Shown here piece after piece: positions 22,195 to 31,389 of a stretch of 64,000 nt of DNA (positions are counted from its first letter, which is position 1; the number at the start of each line of letters is the position of its first letter). The translations under genes and the position numbers were made by a program. Origin of the DNA: Dichetophora obliterata (taxonomy: Eukaryota; Arthropoda; Insecta; Diptera; Sciomyzidae); the NCBI GenBank assembly GCA_963920525.1, contig OY986438.1:81021177-81085176 (forward strand), given 5' to 3'. Under the pieces are notes generated by a model. That model did no database searches, was not told the DNA's origin, and saw nothing but the letters and a program-made list of their open reading frames with translations.

Positions 22195-22501
22195 TTTTAC
22201 AATTTTATCAAAACAAGCAGTTTCTCATAAGATTTTAAACACACAAAAATATTTTCCATATGAAAAATTTTTGACATTAGAATATTCCGTTTTCACCAAA
22301 CGTGAATAGGATTTGAAAATTCTCACTGGAAAGTTCTCATTGACATTTATTTCTCATTTTCAAATTCACAATGAAAGTTTATATTTGGAATAAGCTGATT
22401 TTTTACTCATTTTCATCAATTTAGAATCGGAACTTAACATTTCTCACATTATTCTATTCATTGTTGATTTCTCATCCAACCAGAATAGGGCTTCAGACCT
22501 A

Positions 22502-22850
22502 TTATATAATATTTCTATTATATAAAATGTTACCCAGCATTGCCAGGGCGTTGCTAAGTTAGAGAATTTAAAAAAAGTTAAGTTTGCAATTAAATTGCTA
22601 TTAGTTTTTAACTAAAATTTGAAAATAAATATAAATTTACTTAAAGTGAGCCTCACATTTCACCAACCATGCCTACTTTCTTAAAATCGATTTTAAGCAT
22701 CTCTATACCAAGTTTTACAATCGAAGCATGTAAAATGCCCGAATTATCTATAATGTGCTGAACGAAAAGTGGACTTGGATATAGAATGATTACGCCCTTT
22801 TTTTTGTTAGACTGCCGACAGTAACCCTGTTAATGTTATTATTCTTCTTA
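22502..22850. other. Spacer between Harbinger and first short MITE
   Basis: No gene. AT-rich single-copy-looking DNA ending in TTA, which serves as the left target duplication of the next MITE. Confidence 0.5.
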
Positions 22851-23387
22851 CAGCCCTATTCTGGTTGTTAACTTAACAAGAAATAGTTAAGGAGCTCTTG
22901 TTAAGCTGCTTGTTATGTTATGTAAATGTTGGTATTCTTAAAAATCATTAACAACATAAAAGCTTAAAAAGCTTTTAAAGTTCACCATGCATGGTGAAAA
23001 TCGATATGCCTGTTGAAAGAAGAGATGCGCTATATAAACAGATGCTTCGAGTGCAGCTTGTGACTTTGCAAGCGCTTGAAAAATTTGCCACGGCTACTGA
23101 AAGATTTCATTATCAACCCTTAAAATAAGTAAAAAATTCTTTCATTTTTCAGTTTAATGTATTTAAACTCAATATTATATTAAAATTTGTATTTTTTTAT
23201 TATTTTCACAACAATTTTCTATCTAAGCACATACATTTCATTCGTTGTTAAGACTCTTTCTGTTATTAACAAAATTGTAAGGAAAAGAGCTTTTAAAGTT
23301 GCAGCAGAATACGAAACCTTAACAAATAGTTAATATTAACTATTTTGTTAATGTGGTGAGCTTAGTTAAGCTGCCAGAATAGGGCTG
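22851..23387. mobile_element. Harbinger-type MITE, copy A (537 bp)
   Basis: The termini are CAGCCCTATTCTGG and its exact reverse complement, flanked by TTA on both sides (22848-22850, 23388-23390). The TWA duplication and end sequence mark it as PIF/Harbinger-derived; the right end of the Harbinger at 22.5 kb reads AGCCCTATTCTGGTTG. At 22991-23128 it keeps an open 45-codon frame starting MVKID with a leucine-spaced helix (LVTLQALEKF), preserved as a frame in copies B and C. It may be a remnant of the parent element's protein; most differences from copy C are amino-acid changes, so no constraint is evident. Confidence 0.93.
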
Positions 23388-23462
23388 TTAGTATACTTTG
23401 TTTATGTAAATATAAAAGCTCATTGAAAGCTTTGCACTGGAAAAAATACTACTTGAGTCTTA

Positions 23463-23998
23463 CAGCCCTATTCTGGTTGTTAACTTAACAAGAAATAGTT
23501 AAGGAGCTCTTGTTAAGCTGCTTGTTATGTTATGTAAATGTTGGTATTCTTAAAAATCATTAACAACATAAAAGCTTAAAAAGCTTTTAAAGTTCACCAT
23601 GCATGGTGAAAATCGATATGCCTGTTGAAAGAAGAGATGCGCTATATAAACAGATGCTTCGAGTGCAGCTTGTGACTTTGCAAGCGCTTGAAAAATTTGC
23701 CACGGCTACTGAAAGATTTCATTATCAACACTTAAAATAAGTAAAAAATTCTTTCATTTTTCAGTTTAATGTATTTAAACTCAATATTATATTAAAATTT
23801 GTATTTTTTATTATTTTCACAACAATTTTCTATCTAAGCACATACTTTTCATTCGTTGTTAAGACTCTTTCTGTTATTAACAAAATTGTAAGGAAAAGAG
23901 CTTTTAAAGTTGCAGCAGAATACGAAACCTTAACAAATAGTTAATATTAACTATTTTGTTAATGTGGTGAGCTTAGTTAAGCTGCCAGAATAGGGCTG
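23463..23998. mobile_element. Harbinger-type MITE, copy B (536 bp)
   Basis: It has the same termini as copy A, with TTA at 23460-23462 and 23999-24001. By eye it differs from A at about three positions in 536 bp (one C/A in the small frame, one T in a T-run, one A/T). It is in the same orientation, 75 bp downstream. Each copy has its own TTA pair, favouring two insertions or a recent duplication that included a duplication site. The small frame lies at 23603-23740. Confidence 0.93.
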
Positions 23999-24001
23999 TT
24001 A

Positions 24002-24943
24002 GTTCAGCTTTCATTCTAGGTGAAGGTGCGCTTGTTGGATTATTTTCATTATTGTGCACATGCATGCCTTCAGTATCGCCAGAAAATTTTTCTTCTGTTT
24101 TATTTCAAATCTAGGGTCCTCCTCTGGGTAGGGGGAAATGTTTTGAAAAAATTTGCGTTTTACATTAAGAAACATATGATCATTTACTGATTTATGCACT
24201 GTTCCAAATTAGAATAAAACTTTTAAAATAGCGAACATTTTTCTTTAAAATAAAGAAGTATAGCCGCAATTACGATTATAAAAGTATTTTTGTCAAACAT
24301 TTGTTTTAACTCAGTTCTACGCAAAGTAAAGTATTAATATCAAATTGTAATTCGGTTTTAAAAATATTAGTTAAAAATGTGTTAAGAGGTAGAATTATTG
24401 TTGTGGCATTGTTTTTCGGGACTCCTTATAAATATTCCAGAAATTTATTCTGAAAAACGATTTTGTAAATGCATCCAAAGAAACAGTAGTAATAAACAAC
24501 GTCACTTTGTGTAGCTATGTTAAGTAACAGTTGCTTTTTACAACATTAATCAATTGCTCTCACGCTTTCTATTTTTTTCGTTCCTCATTTAATATAAGAA
24601 AAATATATCGATTTTTGAGAAGAAGCCTTTTTAGTTTTTGAGAAAGGATTTGTAGTTATTGAAGAAAATATTCGCATAGTGAATTATTTATCAACAATAG
24701 AGAACATTTTTCATTTTCTATAAATTTTTCTCTATAAATAAGATTTTTTCAGTGAGAGAAAAATACTTATCATTATTAGAGACATGAAATATTTTCATTT
24801 CCCACAAGGAAGGAAATATTTCTTCGAATATGTGAAAATTTATTATAATTGAAGTAATTTTTATTTGAAATAAAGAAAATTTTTATTATAGAAAATAGAG
24901 AAATTTTTTTATCACAAAAAGATAGGTGTTTTTTTCTGAGTGT
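24002..24943. other. Stretch without a gene
   Basis: AT-rich DNA with short frames. The part 24600-24930 is rich in GAGAAAATTTTT-like strings. Nothing is recognised. Confidence 0.5.
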
Positions 24944-26044
24944 AGTTATAATCATATAACTCCAAAAGTATTCATTTATTTTACAAGTTTTATAAATATT
25001 CACAAATGAGACATTTATACCTTTTATTGAAGCTTTTATTTGTACGATTATTTGTACGATTTTTGTAGACATTTTCTGAATACTACATTTGTGAAAGAGT
25101 TTAAAATAAACCGTTTATTTAACATTTCCCCTATATTAAAGTGCGCAAAAATATGACTTTGATATATAATTTGGTTTTATTTTTACTTTGTTGTAAAAAA
25201 ATATTTCAATGAAAATATTAAGGTAAAAAGTATGATTGTAGCAGGTTGGATATAAACTGCAATTTTACGTTATAATAGGATTTGCAACACTGTAAACTCT
25301 TTGAAATGAGTAAAATAACAGAAATAACGATACAAAGATAAACAAAGATACGTCAAAAATATATAAAAACAAAACAACGAAATCTTCGCGCCGGTATAAA
25401 TAACTAGCTGAAACACTGTGTGTTGCTGCCACGCCCCCGTTGCCAAACGCCCATAACATGCTATAAGTGAAACGGCACGAGTAAATTGTGGTCGAGTACC
25501 AAATTCCGAGGCTGTGCGGCCACCTATTAGCTATTAGCTACTCCAAAGCTATTCAATATCAAAAATTTCAGTTGTGTGGGAGGGGACACGCCCCCTTTCC
25601 TAACGCTCATAAAATGTTATCAGTGAAACGTGTAAATTTTACTCGAATACCGAATCCCGAGGCTATGCGGCCTATAACTTCAAAGCAATTCGATATCGCA
25701 AATTTAGGTGGTGTAGGAGGTGCCACGCCCCCTTCCCAATGCCCATCACATGTTATCAGGGAAACGCTACTTGTAAGTTGTGGTCGAATACCGAATTCTG
25801 AGGCTTTTCGAAATATAATTATAAAGCTATCCGATATTGCATATTTGGCCTGTATATGAGGTAATTTTGAGTATTAACCATATTTTTTAAACTCTTTCAC
25901 AAATGTAGTATTTAGAAAATTTATACAAAAATCGTTAGATCAATGCAAATGATAGCTTAAATGAAAGATATAAACGTCTTATTTGCAAACATGTATAAAT
26001 TTTGTAATATGAAAAAATACTTTTGAAGTTATAGGACCATAACT
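24944..26044. mobile_element. Long-TIR element, 1.1 kb, with GC-rich tandem core
   Basis: The arm 24944-25105 (start AGTTATAATCATATAACT, including CCAAAAGTAT and CTACATTTGTGAAAGAGTTT) returns in reverse complement at about 25888-26044. Identity is roughly 75-80% by eye, with the 25-bp inner block nearly perfect. Between the arms lies a tandem-repeat core. No transposase was found. Long arms around a repeat core resemble foldback-type non-autonomous elements; the TSD was not resolved. Confidence 0.7.
25431..25861. repeat. Three tandem repeats of about 137-157 bp with CCACGCCCCC boxes
   Basis: The phrase ACGCCCCC occurs at 25431, 25588 and 25725, each followed by a CCCAT..CATG.TAT.AG.GAAACG string and then by TACCGAATYCCGAGGCT and AAAGC.ATYCGATAT. 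Units are diverged and progressively shortened. They are markedly more GC-rich than the surroundings, and open frames here are repeat artefacts. Confidence 0.75.
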
Positions 26045-28578
26045 GGGGATATATTTTCAAAACATAAAAAAATCGAAAAATCTTTGAATATTCTTCAATT
26101 CTTTTCGAATTGCATTCGTTCTATAATACTCATACAATTTAACACAAAGTCTACATTAATAAAACTTATTTTCTGGTTTGTTTGTTTAATTGACATTTAT
26201 ACAAATCTAAATGGCTTAACGGACTTCGCTCAATTTGAGTACACATATTGTGTACATTCTAGATTAGATTGTAACATACTTAGTTTTGATCACGTTTATT
26301 CCACCCATTTTCACTTACGTAAATTATGATATTGAAAATCTTTCTTGAAAAAATTTTTCGCCAATTAAATTGAAAAAATTTCAGTAATTTTAATACCAAA
26401 AACATTCACATATCTATAGAATTTCAGAAATTTTTGGTACAACGACTTTTTCATAAAACATCGTTCCCCAAGAATGAGAAAAAACGACATGAAAATCAAA
26501 ACTTTGACTTTCGATGCAAATATATCCGCTTTTCTTTAATATATTTAATTAAAATTTTTTTGATTAAAGTGTTAATAAAAGCAGTTGAAAAATATTTTCA
26601 ACTGTAGCGTTAGGTCAGTAAATATATTCTTTATTTTTTTTCAAAAACAGTCCAAAATATTGAATTTTTAGTAAAATGATTGAAAAAAATGTTTTTGTTG
26701 TATAAATAAGAACAATTGGAAATTGGATTCCTGAGTACTTTTCATATAGTAAAGCATGTATTTGCAATAATTTAATAACAATATATAAAAGTAGTTAAAT
26801 AAAAAAATTTTCCGCAAAAAAAAAACAACTTACAAAATATGGCTTACAACATTATTCGCGGCTAAGCTTCAACTGATGGAATCGCCCTTACAATAATGTA
26901 GCACTATAAATATCATGTGGCAAAACGGCAAAAAAAACCAAGTCAACACACAACATATACCTAGATTGTGTCATCTTTATGATATTATATTCTTGAAATT
27001 ATATAACAAAAAGATAAGAGATAATGCAAAATAGTATAATAAATTTAAATTATATAATGTTCCTAGGGTAGTTTAGTAAAAAAATTGCCTACCTTTTTTA
27101 AGTAAAACCTAACGAAATTCTGCTACATTTTGTTGGCAGCTACTTCGTTTATTCAGATGTTTCGTGCATCAAGTCTTTACATATCATTTCTACGCTTAGT
27201 TATTCTCTCGCTCTCAAAAGCTTTAAATCGTTCGCTCGCTGACTCTCATAAAGCTTGTATGTGGATTTATGATAAATCCACATTCAAATTTTACTGTGCC
27301 CCTTGCTTGTATGGCGGTGGCCACATCTTTCTATTATATTATCTGTGTCACATCTGTTTGGTTCCAACAACAACAACGGAAAAAATCAATTACAACATTA
27401 AATTTCACGACTCTCGCTAGCTATGAGAAACCATGCAGTGATGATCTACGCTGTGGAGCATTGTGGAGTGAAGAGTGAAAGAGCATTGCAGAGAGAATGT
27501 GCATGCAAGGATTGGAAAATTTTCTCTCAAGAAAGCTTTTTCATCGCGCTCACAAAAGCTTAAGTATTGATCTGAAAAATATTTGTTACTTTTTAATGTT
27601 CTACGTGGTATATCTTTATATTATATAATCTTTGCTATGACAATCTATATTATCATAGGAATCGAATAAAAAAATAACTCTCAAAATCGGTTTAGCGGTT
27701 ACCGAGCTTATTCTGGATCAAATTTCGTGAGTCTCCTTTTATAAATAGTATAGATATAGATAAAGAAAAGCACTTGTAAAACACTTCTCCAACTATCGGG
27801 CTCTTGAGCTTGTTCTAAAAGTTCATCAATCGGCACAAAATTTTATAGATTTTAGTTTTATACCAAATAGTATATTTTAAGCATATGTTCGGTCCATCAA
27901 CAATTCGAGTTAACATTTTTTCCCTGCAAATGAAGGAAACCTTAATATATAAAGAATTGCTTTAAAATTTGTTAAAAATTAAAATATGTTGCTTAATATG
28001 CTTTCGATAAAATTATAATTAGGTTAAAAGAATATTTTCATGTTGATGACACCTTCTCACTTGAATTGCTTATCTTGTAGTTTTCAAAGTTTTATATTGT
28101 TTTTCATAATGGAAGGTAAACTTCAGATAGGCGTTAAGTGTAGATCACGATAACGCATATAATTTGGCTATGGTGCTTTTCAAAAATTCAAGTTTTTAAC
28201 AAAAGAAGCATGAACCGATTTGAACAATTTAGGTTATAGGCGATTTGTCATTTGAGCCTAATCTTTTAAGCAATACATGCAAAAAACTATGGAAGCGCAA
28301 ACATTTACTATCAATTGCGAACCTAAACACAGCCGATTTGTTGAAGAAAGAAAAAACCAATCAGTTTGTAAGGTAATTCATTTTTATACATCAAGCCTAT
28401 TGCGTAAGGAGTTTATAAACTTTGACTCTCTGTTTGTAACGCCGATAAGGAGATGTGGCAGGTATAAAAAGTATTTATATTCTTAATCATTTATATTCTT
28501 AGTCCGTCTGTTATCACGATAAGAGCCGTAATTTTAGAGCTATCGTAACATAATAAGATGTATTTGTGTCAATAAGCA
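26045..28578. other. Stretch without a confirmed gene
   Basis: No gene family is recognised. 27130-27530 is less AT-rich, with CTCTCGCTCTC runs and a small perfect palindrome TGTGGATTTATGATAAATCC at about 27259. A Helitron-like end lies at 27661-27754. Remaining frames are short. Confidence 0.45.
27661..27754 (-). mobile_element. Possible Helitron-like 5' terminus, minus strand
   Basis: Reading the minus strand from 27754: TCTATACTATTTATAAAAGG, then about 50 bp on AACCGCTAAACCGATTTT. This is the same arrangement as the plus-strand copy at 15651, which argues for one repeat family. The other end was not identified. Confidence 0.35.
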
Positions 28579-28774
28579 CCCTCCAGGAAAAATCGGAAGG
28601 CTTCCATTTAAAAGTGATAAAGAAACATTCCCACCGTATCTAAGCTTAAGGGTAGTTTTGTATTTATATTGTTTCCAAACCGCTTATTTAGGAATGCATG
28701 TGGAAACTTTTATTTATTGTCAAGCAATGACAATAGAAAATATTAATATCATTGTTTTCTAGCCGCTTATTGCA

Positions 28775-28846
28775 GAATTCGATAGTCTAGTGGTAGCGCG
28801 CTCGACTGTCACTCAGGGGTCCCGGGTTCGAATCCTTGCCGAATCC
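28775..28846 (+). tRNA. tRNA-Asp(GTC)-like gene or relic
   Basis: The 72 nt fold as a tRNA: acceptor arm GAATTCG with CGAATCC (6 of 7 pairs), an A-box-like TAGTCTAGTGG, and anticodon loop CTGTCAC with GTC at 28808-28810. The anticodon stem has one mismatch; the T arm GGTTCGAATCC matches the B box but its stem has one mismatch. Cytosolic tRNA-Asp genes normally have perfect stems, so this is more likely a tRNA-derived repeat or pseudogene than a working gene. No T-run terminator closely follows. Confidence 0.45.
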
Positions 28847-28849
28847 ATT

Positions 28850-29005
28850 TTCATAACAAGGGAGAGGAATGTTTTCACATTAATTCTTAAAACAGGGGAG
28901 AGGACTGCTTCCAATTCACTTTTGAGGACAGCGGAGAGGAATGTTTCCACATGACTTTTTAACACAGCGGGGAGGAATGTTTCCCTCTAATGATATACTA
29001 TGTAA
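28850..29005. repeat. Imperfect tandem repeats, GGAGAGGAATGTTTCCACAT
   Basis: Four units of about 36-42 bp follow the tRNA-like sequence, each with a GGGAGAGGAATG-TTYC core and a TTxTTAA-like spacer. Diverged GGAATG..TTCC pieces continue to 29090. Confidence 0.7.
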
Positions 29006-29442
29006 AAGAAGCAATGGAGTGTGCAACAAAGGGGAATGCTTCCTACATTCCATGGAATGTTTCCTGGTAACATCCGGGAATGCTCACATTTCCTGGAGGG
29101 CAATTACAGCTTAACAGCCCTATTCTGGTTAAATAAATTGTTAAGGAGCTCTTGTTAAGCTGATTGTTATGTTATATAAATGTTAGTATTCTTCAAAATC
29201 ATTAACAACATAAAAGCTTAAAAAGCTTTTAAAGTTCAACATGCATGGTGAAAATCGATATGTCTATTGAAAGAAGAGATGCGCGATATAAGCAGATGCT
29301 TCGAGTGCTGCTTGTGACTTTGCAAGCGCTTGAAAAATTTGCCACGGCTACTGAAAGATTTCATTATCAACACTTAAAATAAGTAAAAAATCTTGAAATT
29401 TTCAGTTTAATGTATTTAAATTCAATCTTATATTATAATTTG

Positions 29443-29547
29443 TGAATAAAACTCCCGTTTTATTTTTGATTATAAACGTACTTAAAATGGGTGTAAACCG
29501 CTTCAAGTCACTGTTTGTAATCAAAAATAAATCGGGAGTTTTATTCA
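29443..29547. repeat. 105-bp palindromic 5' end (short LTR or MITE)
   Basis: The sequence begins TGAATAAAACTCCCG and ends CGGGAGTTTTATTCA, with about 34-bp inverted arms around a 35-bp centre. It starts TG and ends CA, and TTGGTCCTTCGAGG follows directly, a position expected for the primer-binding region. Either it is an unusually short LTR or a small inverted-repeat element occupies the LTR position; no second copy exists at the 3' side. Confidence 0.55.
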
Positions 29548-29760
29548 TTGGTCCTTCGAGGAAAGTTGAACCACGACCACCAGAGTCCTGGTAAAAAAAA
29601 GACTAAATTAAACAGAAGTCTAAAAAACATTTTTTGACCACAACCGACCACAACCACGGCCGACAGTAATTAAAGCGTACCGAGGCTTAGACATTGGAAT
29701 AGTGTTAAATAAAAAAAAATATATAAATCATTATACAAACAAAAAGTGAACCATTCTAAC

Positions 29761-31389
29761 ATGGCAGAAGAGAAGTTTAAGGAGTTGGTACAAAGCCAAC
29801 TTAAAATAGAGACAGAAATTCAGCAGATCTGGGTGAATTTCAAAAAAGATTTAACAAGCAGGTACTCCACGCAGTATTTTGCACAACGTTTGGAAAATTT
29901 GCGAGACAAATCGACAGATTTCCAAATAAACAATGGAAGGCTTGGTGATTTGGTAAATGTGGATCCACGACATGACTACTTCACAAAAAAATTCTTTGAG
30001 AAGATTGAAAACAAATGTGAAGAAATTCAAGCCAAATTCAGAAGCGAGCTAAAACAACTACACGAAAAGGGAAGCAGGTCCGAATCAGAAGGAGGTGAAC
30101 TTTCTAATCAGCATTCTTCAGCGGTCGCAGCATTCAAAAACAAAGACGAAGCCAGCAAGAGTGCCAGTGAAGGTATTAAATTAGACTGCAATAACATGGC
30201 AGCCAGGCGATTGGAGTTATTAAAGTTGAATTTGCTCAGAATCAAAGAAAGCATCGACTTATCCAAGAGCAATGTGGCGCTGGAGTTTAAAGCCGAACAA
30301 CTTAGTGCGTGTTGGGTGGTAATTACCAAAATCAACGAGGAAATCATGGTCTCCAAAGAAGACGACGACCAAAACGAATTTTACAATCTGGAAAAAATAT
30401 TTGAGGAGACGTATATTCAGCTACAAGAAGAGCTAAATATACGCAAAAAGGAAGCATCAACTGCAAGAACTCTTAAGCTGCCAACCCTAAACTTGAAAGT
30501 ATTCAATGGGAGATATGAAGAGGGGACCCCGTTTTGGGAATTATTTGAGCGACTAGTTCATCAAAACAAGGAACTAAGTGACATCGAAAGAATGCAATAC
30601 CTAAAGAGTAGCGTTCGTGGAGAAGCCGCGAGGCTTATGAATCATTTGACAACGACCTCTGGCAACTATTTCGCAGCAGTTGAATTATTGACCAAGAGGT
30701 ATCAAAATCCTGCAGCATTAGTAAACAATTTTATCAAGAAATTGCTTAACTTGAAGGCTGTAAGAAATGAAAATGCTTATGATCTGAAAACGATAATAGA
30801 TTCTACAAGAGAAATATTATATGGCATCAGCAACTTGGGTGTAGACACATCATCGTGGGACCCACTTATAATACAACTATTGCTTCCAAAACTGGATTGT
30901 GAAACAAGAAAATTGTATCAACAGTCAAGAGGAGCCTCAACTGCAGTTCCAGAATTAAAAGAGCTTTTCGAGTTTATAGAAGGCAGATATAGAGGCCTAG
31001 AAAACGGAAGAGAAGTTCTGCGAGATCTTAATCGAGACAAGACCGGTTTTCACTCACCATTAGCAAGCACTAAAAGCCACGTAACAGTAGTTTCTTCTGC
31101 ATGCCCTGTGTGTAATAATAACCATCAAATCTATTACTGCAAAAAATTTTTGGATATGAAGATTCAAGATCGCCGTGAAAGAGTTCAACGTGCAAGGTTA
31201 TGTTTCAATTGCCTTCGTAGTGGACACAGCAGTAAGGAGTGTTCAAGCAAACGAAGGTGTCCAGTGTGCAACACAAATCATAATTCATTACTCCATGAGT
31301 GTCAATCAGGAAAAAGTATTTCAGCCGCCAGAGTTCATAACGAAAACTTGGCTAATTCATCATCGGGCAGTGCTAGATCAATTAAGTAG
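29761..31389 (+). CDS. BEL/Pao Gag polyprotein
   Basis: The ATG at 29761 (AACATGGCA) opens 542 codons without interruption. The N-terminal third is charged and helical. The middle is the Pao retrotransposon gag domain (LPTLNLKVFNGRYEEGTPFW, then RMQYLKSSVRGEA and LLTKRYQNP). The C-terminus has cysteine clusters including CPVCNNNHQIYYC and the knuckle CFNCLRSGHSSKEC, which bind RNA in the particle. Gag in this family forms cytoplasmic particles. The frame ends TAA after GSARSIK; in BEL elements the polyprotein usually continues into protease, so pol was probably reached through sequence now altered. A second partial copy lies at 33743-34915. Confidence 0.88.
   Translation: MAEEKFKELVQSQLKIETEIQQIWVNFKKDLTSRYSTQYFAQRLENLRDKSTDFQINNGRLGDLVNVDPRHDYFTKKFFEKIENKCEEIQAKFRSELKQLHEKGSRSESEGGELSNQHSSAVAAFKNKDEASKSASEGIKLDCNNMAARRLELLKLNLLRIKESIDLSKSNVALEFKAEQLSACWVVITKINEEIMVSKEDDDQNEFYNLEKIFEETYIQLQEELNIRKKEASTARTLKLPTLNLKVFNGRYEEGTPFWELFERLVHQNKELSDIERMQYLKSSVRGEAARLMNHLTTTSGNYFAAVELLTKRYQNPAALVNNFIKKLLNLKAVRNENAYDLKTIIDSTREILYGISNLGVDTSSWDPLIIQLLLPKLDCETRKLYQQSRGASTAVPELKELFEFIEGRYRGLENGREVLRDLNRDKTGFHSPLASTKSHVTVVSSACPVCNNNHQIYYCKKFLDMKIQDRRERVQRARLCFNCLRSGHSSKECSSKRRCPVCNTNHNSLLHECQSGKSISAARVHNENLANSSSGSARSIK

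Larger units (their letters stand above)
20055..22493. mobile_element. PIF/Harbinger DNA transposon, two genes, internally deleted
   Basis: The ends are AAGCTCTATTCT (20055) and AGAATAGGGCTT (22493), flanked by a 3-bp direct repeat CAG (20052-20054, 22494-22496). Subterminal GAGAAAT motifs recur at both ends. The element carries the two convergent genes typical of this superfamily: a DDE nuclease on plus and a Myb/SANT-like DNA-binding protein on minus. The 3-bp duplication fits Harbinger, but CAG departs from the usual TWA. Both genes are broken, so the copy is dead. The short MITEs at 22851, 23463 and 29115 have nearly the same terminal sequence. Confidence 0.9.
19580..22499. mobile_element. 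Inverted-repeat MITE split by a Harbinger transposon
   Basis: The left arm GGTCTGTTCCCGTACT at 19580 pairs with a right arm ending GTACGAGAACAG at 20054 and completed by CAGACC at 22494-22499. The outer flanks are TA (19578-19579, 22500-22501). Each arm is about 130 bp, including GGTATAATTATT and GACAAGGTAGTAG. Removing 20055-22493 and one CAG restores a continuous element of about 480 bp, so the Harbinger landed in its right terminal repeat. A shortened relative lies at 58987-59032. Confidence 0.85.
28579..29100. mobile_element. 522-bp TIR unit carrying a tRNA-Asp-like sequence
   Basis: CCCTCCAGGAAA at 28579-28590 is exactly inverted at 29089-29100. Between them are the tRNA-like unit at 28775 and a downstream tandem array with GGAATG..TTCC motifs. 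The 12-bp TIR and the repeated GGAATGTTTCC strings suggest a self-contained non-autonomous element, but a clear TSD was not seen, so the limits are tentative. Confidence 0.5.
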
